This document shows positions 27,001 through 34,713 of a stretch of DNA of 64,000 nt, piece after piece; the first letter of the stretch is position 1; each line of letters starts with the position of its first letter. The position numbers and the translations under genes are program-made. The DNA lies in assembly GCA_944362705.1 (NCBI GenBank), contig CALVTO010000002.1, forward strand, positions 76,818 through 140,817, read 5' to 3'. This DNA is from an uncultured Clostridia bacterium (GTDB lineage Bacteria > Bacillota > Clostridia > Christensenellales > UBA1242). The notes under the pieces are model-generated. The model was not told where the DNA came from and ran no database searches. It was given only the letters and a program-made list of their open reading frames with translations.

Positions 27001-27318
27001 ACGATAACCACCTTGACTAAGGCAGACTATAACACAGCGTTAGAAGAATTAGATTTTTCAAAAAGCCATACCAAGAGCATTGACCTTTCAACAAGTGTTT
27101 CAGATTCTAATTTAGATGATACAGATACCGCAACTATTTTATTTGTTGTATTCTCCTCTATTTTATTGGTAGCATCTTTAGTGATTGCATTAGTTGGTTC
27201 GGGTATAAAAAAATTACCAAAACACAACACGGTACATGTAGAAAACAAATATAACCCTAAACAGCCAACCGATAACGGTGCAGATAGCAATACAAAACCT
27301 GATGGCGGTATTGTGTAA
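24091..27318 (+). CDS. Large modular cell-surface protein with C-terminal membrane anchor
   Basis: Not a named family. 1075 residues from the ATG at 24091 (GAGG upstream). A signal peptide (WAILLACMMFIPNIVSPMFA) is followed by a Ser/Thr/Asn-rich extracellular region. A transmembrane helix (about residues 1013-1035, ILFVVFSSILLVASLVIALVG) and a short basic cytoplasmic tail close the protein, with no LPXTG. Four similar beta-rich modules can be seen, each with YY-I-V-K at the start, W-QYxLYI/YTFYV in the middle and a closing IxVD or FVxD strand. They begin near YYHISFVVKT, FYKITVYAKA, VYAITFQVYV and YYELTVRVKT. The pattern resembles carbohydrate-binding beta-sandwich modules, so glycan binding or adhesion is likely. 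No catalytic domain was found. Confidence 0.85.
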   Translation: MTKLKKSVWAILLACMMFIPNIVSPMFALASAFYEPSKVKDYVFSSGSTWVTATSYTKPTAPKAEDYVTEDYEDGTQNPEYKEDYAQYEIDLDNYTTRFQQYAYAESGSTGNLVYSFIDVSEAEWAKTDDAYSTEVLNKYGLGAYASTINLDPMQDTTNQKYLLLNAVNNGSMFSYKTNSTFTMDSNSYYHISFVVKTLGEGTKAYVGISNELEHVVEVNTNGDWAQYDLYIATESASSSKVNLQVSLGNFTDDTEARYSTGAVLFSTAQVYKISYYDFAEAKYNQTETTAFFYNSGINTLNNPDFDDQSDFAVWSEDVDNTNWAIWYDENISESSKKNYLATIVEETAEEALMVEKTVGEGDDATTEKVGYATFPTTNNFAGESATNNILKLTNSGKAMEMALRSAPITILQQAFYKITVYAKATDKDAQLKIRAYTEITTGGTPNKEFSKEITSSPYTSSSSDILNGWQEYTIYVQGHSLYNTEIYIDLFAGSKSTIYVDHISVQRVDYSAYNSASNKLDLAPSTLVAGDSIMSNASFNWASTEGIQQENVAYPLSAKSWSSVASDKEEYKDFAVTSGIVPTNNEIVFVDTNNTSYTNYINAEDMYQSAALKGLLNGANSGIRNIPVYRNGLNVYMMSTYDADSDTYNKTQYFTRTSSTFTLSSSKVYAITFQVYVTENTENVTCSLLFGDAIMSTINISETATPNTWQTYTFYVQTDSSSKSIKLQFGFGDTVLDTVGKGTFFVADFRTQTIDKTDDKTTDELFAEKADIAINEQQRQHYTCLDFKYENWTMIASNPDNNANKGLYTINNYTTHKDSTTENVFVGVLDTSRNDYAEITFSGVNANDVTVAEEATHNNVLVINHEEAGYTYLQPSVTKTLSSNNYYELTVRVKTTELTGGKFTISIPKLNFAWTDIDTSSSTDVDANGYVTYTLLVRTGTSSVTSLGVEFKLGTNDNNAQGTVFVSDYTITTLTKADYNTALEELDFSKSHTKSIDLSTSVSDSNLDDTDTATILFVVFSSILLVASLVIALVGSGIKKLPKHNTVHVENKYNPKQPTDNGADSNTKPDGGIV

Positions 27319-27353
27319 TAAAACAAAAAAAAAGTAAGCGTAAGGTCAAATCA

Positions 27354-27367
27354 TTTTGAAACTAGCA
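27354..27367 (+). repeat. Left 14-bp inverted repeat flanking the ABC exporter pair
   Basis: TTTTGAAACTAGCA, an exact inverted copy of the sequence at 29654-29667. Further TAGTTTCAAAA and TTTTGAAAC boxes lie at about 27421-27431 and 27452-27460. Confidence 0.7.
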
Positions 27368-27379
27368 AAATAAACAAGA

Positions 27380-27416
27380 AAAAAGAGTTTTACTTTTAAA
27401 GTAAAACTCTTTTTTA
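27380..27416. terminator. Bidirectional terminator after the surface-protein gene
   Basis: A near-perfect palindrome, AAAAGAGTTTTACTTT and its inverse AAAGTAAAACTCTTTT, flanked by A- and T-runs. It can end transcription of the surface gene on plus and of the ABC operon on minus. Confidence 0.9.
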
Positions 27417-27516
27417 TAATTAGTTTCAAAAATTATAGACAGATTAAATACTTTTGAAACAGATAAAAATTTGATAAGTAGTGTATAAAGTGTTTGAATT
27501 TTAAGATTACTGAGTT

Positions 27517-28419
27517 TTAGTTTTTTTTCTTAAATTTATTTATAAACAAGAAAACTCCAAGCAATACAATTGTTGAAATGCTTATCACCAAAATCAGTGC
27601 AAGTGTTGAAACATCATGGCCGAAAAACGACATTTTCACATCAAACCCGCTGGCAATACCATTTATCATTTCTTGTGGCAAAGTTTCTCTCATCCTATTT
27701 AAAACACTGTTTAAAAACCCTTGTCTGAACAAAACGGTTGCGTAAGTGCCTGGCAAAAGAGAAACAAAGTATTGCATACCTTGCCCCATTGCGCTAATTG
27801 GCATATATGCACCACAAATAAATCCGTATAAGGCAGAAACAAGAGTGCAAACCCCACTTACTACTCCTTGGGAATGGGTGAAGGTCCAAATTATATTTGC
27901 TAAAATTGTACCAAAAAGCGAGGTTATAATAATCCCAAAAACAATTAATAAAATATCAACAAAAGTGATATAAAATCCAACACAGGCAAGATAAATTAGC
28001 CCGACTATGAGTAAAACAAAATTAATTATAAATGTAGAAAATAAATTTGCTAACACATAACTTAATTGAAGTGTACTTTTTTTAACTGGCGATACCATAA
28101 AGTCTATGTTTGCTCTATTTATTTTATCAATAACCATCATTCCTGAACAAAATGCAACAGTTATACAAGAAGTTGCAAGAACGGATGAAAACAGCCACCC
28201 ACCAGTGAGGGCGTCAATTAGGCTTTGGTCCAAATCAAAACCTTGGATTATTGAAAGAATGCTGTCTTCATAAGTTGATTTTAAAAAAGCTATAAAGAGA
28301 ACAAGTAAAATAAGTGGGGTTATAAGTGAAACCAAAAAGGTCATTTTGTCTTTGAAGTATAATTTTATATTTCGTAAAGTCAAATACCTCATCTTTCTTA
28401 GTTCTGACTGTTTATTCAT
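27517..28419 (-). CDS. ABC-2 type exporter permease
   Basis: A 300-residue membrane protein with six hydrophobic segments in the ABC-2 pattern: an N-terminal cytoplasmic arm (RNIKLYFKDKMTFLVSLITPLILL) and a large loop before the last helix. It pairs with the ATPase gene directly upstream, overlapping by 4 nt. This permease type exports drugs, lipids or peptides. The substrate is unknown. The pair is enclosed by 14-bp inverted repeats and lies in very AT-rich flanks, which suggests acquisition by transfer. Confidence 0.9.
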   Translation of the reverse strand: MNKQSELRKMRYLTLRNIKLYFKDKMTFLVSLITPLILLVLFIAFLKSTYEDSILSIIQGFDLDQSLIDALTGGWLFSSVLATSCITVAFCSGMMVIDKINRANIDFMVSPVKKSTLQLSYVLANLFSTFIINFVLLIVGLIYLACVGFYITFVDILLIVFGIIITSLFGTILANIIWTFTHSQGVVSGVCTLVSALYGFICGAYMPISAMGQGMQYFVSLLPGTYATVLFRQGFLNSVLNRMRETLPQEMINGIASGFDVKMSFFGHDVSTLALILVISISTIVLLGVFLFINKFKKKN

Positions 28420-29330
28420 ATATTCTCCTTCAATTCTTTTCCTGTGATAGATAAAAAGACATCATCCATTGAACCTTTTACAATTTCAATATCTTTAAAT
28501 AGGTTGTTGTGCTTCACTAGAAAATTTTTCGCTTCATCTGTGCTTTTAAACAGTATTTCTAAGCAATTCTTTTCTTTTTTATATGGTATTTTTGCCTTAT
28601 CTAAAATCTCAAAAATACTGTTGTCGTATTTATATGCTTTAATGTAATCGTTGGCGTACTTATTCTTTAAAGTTAAAGGAGAACCTTCGGCAACAATTTT
28701 TCCACCATCAATAATAACAACATTATCGGCGATACTTGCTTCTTCCATATAATGAGTGGTTAATAGCACTGTCAAATTTGTTGTTTTTCTTAATTCGTTA
28801 ATCGTATCCCAAACAAGCTTTCTTGTCTTTGGGTCAAGCCCAGTTGTTGGTTCATCAAGTATTAAAATATTGGGCTTATGTAAAAGTGCTCTCACAATAT
28901 CCACTTTTCGTTTTTGACCACCACTTAACTTATCAAGTTGTTTTTTTAAGATTTGTCCGAGGTCAAGTTTATCTATGAAATATTTTAAATTATTTTCAAA
29001 TTCTTTTTTGTCCATACCATAAAGCATTGCTCTATATCTTAAATTGTCATACACAGATAGTTTTTTATCAAGTACAGATGTTTGAAAAACAATTCCAATA
29101 CTTGGTAAAATTTTAGAAATTTCATCCACTGAAAAATTATTAACAAAACAGTCGCCACTATCACGCTTTAACACGCCAACAAGAATATTGATAGTTGTGC
29201 TTTTCCCTGCTCCATTTAACCCCAAAAAAGCAAACAACTCACCCTCTTCGACAGAAAATGTAATATCATCAACTGCTTTTGTGTCGCCAAAAAATTTCTT
29301 TAAATTCCTTATCTCAATAATATGACTCAT
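28416..29330 (-). CDS. ABC exporter ATPase (DrrA/CcmA type)
   Basis: A 304-residue ATPase of the multidrug/lantibiotic-export class. It has Walker A GLNGAGKST, signature KLSGGQKRKVDIVRAL, Walker [14 protein letters not shown] and an H-loop TTHYMEE. A C-terminal extension of about 80 residues ends the protein, as is typical of DrrA-like ATPases. First gene of the two-gene operon; the ATG is preceded by AAAGGA. An extended -10 (TGATACAAT, near 29368-29376 on minus) probably starts transcription. Confidence 0.93.
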   Translation of the reverse strand: MSHIIEIRNLKKFFGDTKAVDDITFSVEEGELFAFLGLNGAGKSTTINILVGVLKRDSGDCFVNNFSVDEISKILPSIGIVFQTSVLDKKLSVYDNLRYRAMLYGMDKKEFENNLKYFIDKLDLGQILKKQLDKLSGGQKRKVDIVRALLHKPNILILDEPTTGLDPKTRKLVWDTINELRKTTNLTVLLTTHYMEEASIADNVVIIDGGKIVAEGSPLTLKNKYANDYIKAYKYDNSIFEILDKAKIPYKKEKNCLEILFKSTDEAKNFLVKHNNLFKDIEIVKGSMDDVFLSITGKELKENI

Positions 29331-29714
29331 AAAAATCCTTTAATTTTTTGATTTTCAATTTAAAATTATTGTATCATAAAACTTTATGTATTGTCTATCG
29401 TATGGTGAAAAAATAAATCTATACGATAATAAAAGTGTGTATTGAAATAAAAAAGAATATAAATTGACTATGTTGTTAGAGAAATTTAAAAAATCATAAA
29501 AGATACTTTAATATAATTTGGCTGTTAAACGTGTGCTTGTCTTGATACAAGAACTTATATCAAAAATTATGATGTGTATGTGGTGATATAACAAAAAAAG
29601 AGTATATTTTAAGATAAAACTTAATTTATACTCTTTTCTTTCTCAAAAAATACTGCTAGTTTCAAAAGTTAGCGATAAAAGCCTACTTTTTTTATACCCT
29701 TTAACCTAAGTGAA
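29331..29714. other. 384-bp AT-rich intergenic stretch upstream of the ABC exporter
   Basis: No gene seen. It holds the ABC operon promoter (extended -10 near 29368-29376) and a hairpin AAAAGAGTATA...TATACTCTTTT (29597-29636) that can end transcription of the acetyltransferase gene on minus. It also holds the right inverted repeat 29654-29667. The rest is featureless AT-rich DNA, more so than the surroundings, and fits an acquired-island border. Confidence 0.6.
29654..29667 (-). repeat. Right 14-bp inverted repeat flanking the ABC exporter pair
   Basis: TGCTAGTTTCAAAA, the exact reverse complement of 27354-27367. Both copies sit just outside an AGAGT...ACTCT hairpin, so the two borders are alike beyond the 14 bp. 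Confidence 0.7.
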
Positions 29715-30836
29715 TTAAATATCTTTCTTATAACATACCTTTCTACGAATAAGTTCTCTCTCGAACATATCGAGCGCGCCAATGGCTGGTAAATTATCTT
29801 CCAGTTGTAAACCTGTATCGGCATATACAATATTGTGTTTTTGAAGTCTGCGCAACATATTTGTAATAATAACGCTTGTAACACCCATGCCTTGATATTT
29901 AGGGTCTACCGCAATTAAAACCAGCTCTACGGCTTTTGGGTGCTTTAAAGCATGCAATAATCTAAAAATACCAAAAGGTAAAAGTCTACCTTTGCTTTTA
30001 CGCATAGCCGTAGCAAAAGACGGATACCCTATACCAAACCCAATAAGTTTCTCATTTTTATCAAAGATTAAACACAAATAGTCTTTATGCAACACTAGCT
30101 TAAATAAATTGATCGTTTGTTGCACTAGTTTTTCTGTAAACGGAATGGTACCATATAATTTTGCATAGCATTCATCTAAAAGCTCAAATACTTCTTTGCC
30201 GTATTTATCAATAGCTTCTTTGGTGCTACGGAAATGTTTTTCATGGAAACCGTAACGTTTTTCTACAATTCCTGCAACTCTTTCTACGCGTGGGTTGTTT
30301 TCTTTAGGTACATAAATGCGCCATTCTACCCACTTTGCATCTGGTGTATACCCATAATTTTCTACAAGTTGTTGGTAATATGGGTAATTGTAATTCCCTA
30401 AAAAGGTTCCTTCAACCTCAAACCCTTCGGTTTGCAAGCCTTCGCGCTCTAAATCGTTAAAGCCAAGCGGACCATGCACGGTAGTCATGCCTTTTTCTTT
30501 TGCCCATGTTTCTACTGCCGACAACAACGCTGTGGCAACTTCTTGATCGTTAATACAATCAAAGCGTGAAAAACGAGCATATTTTGCTTTGTTTTTTAAA
30601 TTGAATGCATGGCTGATAATGCCTGAAATTCTGCCAACCACTTGATTATTTTTATATGCTAAAAAGTAAACCACTTCGCTTTCTTCGTAGTTAGCATTCT
30701 TTTTAGGGTTGGTCATATTAAATTCATCCATTTCCATAGCTGGAACATAATATGGGCTATCTTTGTATAATTTCATTGGAAATTTTACAAACGTTTTTAA
30801 ATCTTTCCTTTTATGTATTTGTTTAATTTCTACCAT
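29715..30836 (-). CDS. GNAT-fold N-acyltransferase-like protein
   Basis: A 373-residue protein of the two-GNAT-domain type often annotated as N-acetyltransferase. It has an N-terminal GNAT-like half (VVYFLAYKNNQVVGRISGII) and a C-terminal half with the acyl-CoA loop AVDPKYQGMGVTSVI, close to the Q/RxxGxG/A pattern. AGGAG precedes the ATG. It is divergent from the spoVB-like gene. Substrate is unknown; relatives are widespread in Clostridia. Confidence 0.85.
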   Translation of the reverse strand: MVEIKQIHKRKDLKTFVKFPMKLYKDSPYYVPAMEMDEFNMTNPKKNANYEESEVVYFLAYKNNQVVGRISGIISHAFNLKNKAKYARFSRFDCINDQEVATALLSAVETWAKEKGMTTVHGPLGFNDLEREGLQTEGFEVEGTFLGNYNYPYYQQLVENYGYTPDAKWVEWRIYVPKENNPRVERVAGIVEKRYGFHEKHFRSTKEAIDKYGKEVFELLDECYAKLYGTIPFTEKLVQQTINLFKLVLHKDYLCLIFDKNEKLIGFGIGYPSFATAMRKSKGRLLPFGIFRLLHALKHPKAVELVLIAVDPKYQGMGVTSVIITNMLRRLQKHNIVYADTGLQLEDNLPAIGALDMFERELIRRKVCYKKDI

Positions 30837-30974
30837 AAGTATCTCCTATTTTTTGCACATATTTGATTATATATTTTTTTCCAATATTAGACAAGTGTTT
30901 TAAAAAACAAATTTCTTTATTTCGTTTTAAGTATTTATTGTTTTGCATACACATACTATTAAAAAGGAGTATAT

Positions 30975-32510
30975 ATGAGCGGTAGAAAAATTTTTAAGGC
31001 TGTAGCCATTATTACAGTGTTCTCTATTTTAACGAGAGCTTTAGGGTTTTTATTTCGTATATTTTTATCAAGAGCTCTTGGCGCCGAGTTATTAGGTGAA
31101 TATCAGGTGGCTATGAGTGTTTTTGGTGTTTTACTTACTTTCATTTGTAGTGGCTTACCTTTGGTTGTTTCACGCTCGGTGGCAAGTAAGCGTGCGGATA
31201 ACGATTTAGAGGGCGAATACAAAGTTGTTGGCGCGGGATTATGTATTTCTTTAGCTATTACCATTATTGTAATGCTTGTTATTTTAATTATTCCAAATGC
31301 AATTACCGCTTTATTTAGCAACAATATATCTTCCACTATGCTTTTTCTACTTTTACCTGCACTTATTTCAAGCAGTTTATATTCTATTTTCCGCGGGGCT
31401 ATGTGGGGGCAAAAAAGATTTTTCGCCATTAGTTTTACCGAACTATTTGAACAAGTTTTACGCATGATTTTATGCGCTATACTATTAAGTGTTGGAATTA
31501 CTTCCTTATCTTTACCTGAACTTGCGGGGCTTTCTTTAAGTTTAGCTTGCATAGGTAGCGCCATATTAGCGACGATTATTTATTTTGCTGTTGGTGGAAA
31601 AGTAAAACAACCTAAATTTTTTATTAAACCACTTTTAAAAACAAGCACGCCTATTACTGCCGTTAGAACGATTAGCAGTTTGGTACAATCTTTTATAGCC
31701 TTAATTATACCTATTCGCTTGATGGCAGCAGGGCTTACACAAGGAGAAGCACTTGCAGAATTTGGTATTGCCACGGGTATGACGTTGCCTTTACTTATGG
31801 TTCCTTGCACACTCATTAGTTCTATAGCCGTTGCTTTTGTTCCTGAAATTAGTGGACAAACCGATAACATTGACAAACAACCACCACGCGAACTTGCAAA
31901 ATTAAAAACGCATATTAACCTTTGTGTAAATGTAAGTATTGTAATAGCGTTTATTCTATTCCCTGCTTTTGCCGCGATTGGCATGCCGATTGGAGAAGCT
32001 TTATTTCACAATGAAAAAGCTGGCTACTATTTAATGCTTTCCGCCATTGTTATGCTTCCCATTTGTTTATCGCAAATTACTTCAAGCATTTTAAACTCTT
32101 TAGGCTTAGAAATGAAATCGCTTATAAATTATGCGATTGGTGCCATTTTACTGTTTTTATCTATTTTCTTTTTGCCTAAGTGGATTGGCGCGGTTAGTTT
32201 AATTGTTGGCTTAGGTAGCTTATATTTTGTAACCACCATTTTAAATTTAGTTATGCTGCATAAACGAAACTTATTATCTTTTACGTATGTAAAAAACATT
32301 TTGCTTTTACTCGTTGTAAGCATACCTTGCATTTTATTTACTAAATGGTTCTATCAAATACTTAGTCATTATATGAGTTTATTTATATCGACCGCTATTA
32401 CTGGAGCTGTTAGCGTAGGTTTATTTGTTTCTATTTGCGCTATTTTTAATTTGGCTAATTTCCGTATTATTTTATTTAGAAAACGCAAGGTTGCAAAGGC
32501 AACCGCATAG
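30975..32510 (+). CDS. SpoVB/MurJ-type polysaccharide flippase
   Basis: A 511-residue, about 14-helix MOP-superfamily transporter. The N-terminal KAVAIITVFSILTRALGFLFR and the helix spacing fit the SpoVB/YtgP group, which flips lipid-linked peptidoglycan precursors and, for SpoVB, supports spore cortex synthesis. AAGGAG lies 7 nt before the ATG. A CATACTAT element (30951-30958) resembles a sigma-E -10 box, in line with a sporulation role, but the -35 match is poor. It could equally be a vegetative MurJ-like paralogue. Confidence 0.85.
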   Translation: MSGRKIFKAVAIITVFSILTRALGFLFRIFLSRALGAELLGEYQVAMSVFGVLLTFICSGLPLVVSRSVASKRADNDLEGEYKVVGAGLCISLAITIIVMLVILIIPNAITALFSNNISSTMLFLLLPALISSSLYSIFRGAMWGQKRFFAISFTELFEQVLRMILCAILLSVGITSLSLPELAGLSLSLACIGSAILATIIYFAVGGKVKQPKFFIKPLLKTSTPITAVRTISSLVQSFIALIIPIRLMAAGLTQGEALAEFGIATGMTLPLLMVPCTLISSIAVAFVPEISGQTDNIDKQPPRELAKLKTHINLCVNVSIVIAFILFPAFAAIGMPIGEALFHNEKAGYYLMLSAIVMLPICLSQITSSILNSLGLEMKSLINYAIGAILLFLSIFFLPKWIGAVSLIVGLGSLYFVTTILNLVMLHKRNLLSFTYVKNILLLLVVSIPCILFTKWFYQILSHYMSLFISTAITGAVSVGLFVSICAIFNLANFRIILFRKRKVAKATA

Positions 32511-32512
32511 AT

Positions 32513-32540
32513 AATACCCCTAGCATTTGCTAGGGGTATT
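32513..32540. terminator. Strong hairpin after the flippase gene
   Basis: A perfect 12-bp stem AATACCCCTAGC-ATTT-GCTAGGGGTATT starting 3 nt past the stop codon. No long T-run follows on either strand, so it may act as an mRNA 3'-end stabiliser or weak terminator between convergent genes. Confidence 0.55.
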
Positions 32541-32592
32541 ATGTGTAACAAATACGGTATTTCGTTATATTTCAGTGCTATGTGTTGCATAA

Positions 32593-32985
32593 TTAAAATA
32601 TATTTTGCAAATTCAACTCGTAATCTTGACGAAAATGTTTAGAAAAATCGATTAAGTTTTGAATTTCTGTATATGCTTCCGTATAATCGTTTTCTGCTGT
32701 ATAAGATTGTATACGCGACAAACCTACCTCAACATCTTTTAAATTTGTGTGCCATACAAATATTTTTAATACTTTTTTCTTTTCGGTCCATTCCTCGTGT
32801 AATTCTTTTAATAACTTTATATTTTCTTCTGTGTTCATATTTTCTGTGTTTTTTTGCAACTGCTGTTGTACATAGTAAAGTCTATCTTCTAAGTACAAAA
32901 AAGTTTTACACACATATCTTCCCTCAAGAATGCAACCAATAATGGTTACAATGAATAGTATGAAAATAAAAACCATTCGTTTCAC
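32593..32985 (-). CDS. DUF4363-family membrane-anchored protein
   Basis: A 130-residue protein with one N-terminal transmembrane helix (MVFIFILFIVTIIGCIL) and a helical outer domain (RLYYVQQQLQKNTENM, LLKELHEEWTEKKKVLKIF). This is the pattern of DUF4363, which in Clostridia is almost always encoded next to a DUF421 protein. It overlaps the DUF421 gene by 4 nt (ATGA). Function is unknown. Confidence 0.8.
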   Translation of the reverse strand: MKRMVFIFILFIVTIIGCILEGRYVCKTFLYLEDRLYYVQQQLQKNTENMNTEENIKLLKELHEEWTEKKKVLKIFVWHTNLKDVEVGLSRIQSYTAENDYTEAYTEIQNLIDFSKHFRQDYELNLQNIF

Positions 32986-33701
32986 CAGTTACCTCCTTGG
33001 TAGTTGGGGTATGTGAATGTAATGTACGGAGAATATTTAGGCTGAACAAAAACCTTACCATTATTATCTATGGTAAGTAGTGCAATATCTTTGGTTTTGT
33101 GTACATGGCATTTACTTTTACATTCTTCAATGAATACTTCATCTACTTGCGCCACACGCAAGTTTTCTTTCATAACGTGTCCATCCATAACTAAACTTAC
33201 AGGCAATGCACTAGGTTCGTATTTTATTCGCATATCTTCTTTGGTAACAGGGCTATTTCCTGCTTTAGGTATGACACACATTTTTCCGTTGGTTTCTAAA
33301 ATAGCGTATGCAACTTCGTCAATACAAAAAACATTACAACCGCGAAGTGATTCAATTAAATCATCTAAGTTCATATTGAGTTTAACAAGTTCGTTATAAT
33401 TGATGCCTTGTGGTGTAATAAGCACCGCGGGGCGCCCAGAAATAATATAACGCGCCTTCATACTTTTTCTACCAAGCAAGCATATAACATAGTGTAATAC
33501 AAACAAAGCTATAATTGGAACAACGCCATGCGCAAGTGGAACAGAAATTTCTGACATAGGGATACAAGCCAAATCAGCCAAAATTAATGTAATAACCAAT
33601 TCAAAGGGTTGCATTTCGCCAATTTGTCTTTTCCCCATTAAACGTATAACAACAAGCACCACAATATAAATAATGATGGCTCTTAAAAACATATTTAGCA
33701 T
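32982..33701 (-). CDS. DUF421 (YetF-like) membrane protein
   Basis: About 239 residues with three transmembrane helices (FLRAIIIYIVVLVVIRLM, ELVITLILADLACIPM, VVPIIALFVLHYVICLL). A conserved cytoplasmic domain follows with PAVLITPQGINYNELVKLNM and RGCNVFCIDEVAYAILE. The open frame starts with a TTG at 33735-33737, but this falls in the T-run of the degV terminator and has no ribosome-binding site. The ATG at 33699-33701 matches the usual family N-terminus; the next ATG, three codons later, is also possible. YetF-type proteins are linked to spore germination or envelope functions in Bacillus. Confidence 0.8.
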   Translation of the reverse strand: MLNMFLRAIIIYIVVLVVIRLMGKRQIGEMQPFELVITLILADLACIPMSEISVPLAHGVVPIIALFVLHYVICLLGRKSMKARYIISGRPAVLITPQGINYNELVKLNMNLDDLIESLRGCNVFCIDEVAYAILETNGKMCVIPKAGNSPVTKEDMRIKYEPSALPVSLVMDGHVMKENLRVAQVDEVFIEECKSKCHVHKTKDIALLTIDNNGKVFVQPKYSPYITFTYPNYQGGNW

Positions 33702-33735
33702 ATAGTAATTTTTTACGTATACACAATTTTTATAC

Positions 33736-33762
33736 AAAAAAAAGACACTTTACGTGCCTTTT
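33736..33762 (-). terminator. Terminator of the DegV gene
   Basis: Hairpin GGCAC-GTAAA-GTGTC followed by nine T residues on the minus strand, 8 nt past the degV stop. Confidence 0.85.
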
Positions 33763-33770
33763 TATCTCTC

Positions 33771-34646
33771 TTATTTTTCTATACGTTTTTCAGTTTCGAA
33801 AACCACAGCAACAACCCCTGGGCCAGTATGCGCGCCTATAACAGGGCCAATCCAGCCTGTTTTAATTTGCGCTTGCGGATATTTTGCTTGAATAAGTTGC
33901 ACTAATTTTTCAGTATCTGCCCAGTTATCTGCGCTAGCAATACGAGCTGAAAAATTCGGTTTTTGTACAGCATATTTCTCTATAGATTGTAAAACCGTTT
34001 GCAATGCTTTATTCATACCCATAACTTTATTTACCACAAACAGTTTACCTTCGTTGTTAATATTCAATATAGGTTTTAAATTTAGCATAGTGCCAAACGC
34101 TGCCGCTGCACCGCTGACTCTACCGCCACGTTTTAGGTGGTATAAATCGTTTACAACAATCCAGTGCTGTACGCGATGTGCAAACGCCTCTACTTTTTCA
34201 CAAGCTTCTTTAAATGGAACGCCCTGGTTGCGTAACTCAATAGCGTAATCTAACACAAACGCGTTACCTTGTGATGCCGATACTGTATTTACAGAAACCA
34301 CTTCAATGCCTAATTTTGCACTTACTTTTTGAGCAGCACGTACAGAATTTTCGTATGTTGACGATAACCCCGAGGATAACCCTAAGTGCATAATTTGCGT
34401 TGCATTATTTTCTTTAGCTACTTTTTCAAAAAATTCTTCGTGTGCGTACTCTGTTATTTGTGAAGTTGAAGGCATAGCGCCTTTTCTTATAAGTTCGTAA
34501 AAATTATGAAATTCTTCGTCGGTGCTAAACTCATCGCTATATTCTTTATCATCAATAATATACGTTAGCGGAATATAAGGAATTCCCATCTCTTTTAATA
34601 CATTTTTTCTTTCATCACAAGACGTATCTACTGTTATTGTGAACAT
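33771..34646 (-). CDS. DegV family fatty-acid-binding protein
   Basis: A 291-residue EDD-fold protein of the DegV/FakB family, which presents bound fatty acids to the kinase FakA. It shows TVDTSCDER, the PSTSQIT segment that contacts the fatty-acid carboxylate, GLSSGLSSTYEN and LYHLKRGGRVSGAAA. AAAGGAGG lies 5 nt before the ATG. Monocistronic with its own consensus promoter and terminator. Confidence 0.92.
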   Translation of the reverse strand: MFTITVDTSCDERKNVLKEMGIPYIPLTYIIDDKEYSDEFSTDEEFHNFYELIRKGAMPSTSQITEYAHEEFFEKVAKENNATQIMHLGLSSGLSSTYENSVRAAQKVSAKLGIEVVSVNTVSASQGNAFVLDYAIELRNQGVPFKEACEKVEAFAHRVQHWIVVNDLYHLKRGGRVSGAAAAFGTMLNLKPILNINNEGKLFVVNKVMGMNKALQTVLQSIEKYAVQKPNFSARIASADNWADTEKLVQLIQAKYPQAQIKTGWIGPVIGAHTGPGVVAVVFETEKRIEK

Positions 34647-34667
34647 AAAGCCTCCTTTGCTGTATTG

Positions 34668-34696
34668 AGTATAGCAAAACCCTTATATTTCGTCAA
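34668..34696 (-). promoter_or_regulatory. degV promoter
   Basis: -35 TTGACG (34691-34696) and -10 TATACT (34668-34673), 17-bp spacer, minus strand. Confidence 0.8.
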
Positions 34697-34713
34697 ATTG
34701 TACCTTACAATTT
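34695..34713 (-). terminator. Weak hairpin at the uvrA stop codon
   Basis: Perfect 8-bp AT-rich stem AAATTGTA-AGG-TACAATTT spanning the uvrA stop, with no T-run beyond TTT. It adjoins the degV -35 box. Confidence 0.35.

Noticed and set aside
27319..29714. ABC cassette as an insertion sequence
   Set aside because: No transposase or recombinase reading frame lies between the inverted repeats; reported only as a possible non-autonomous or decayed element.
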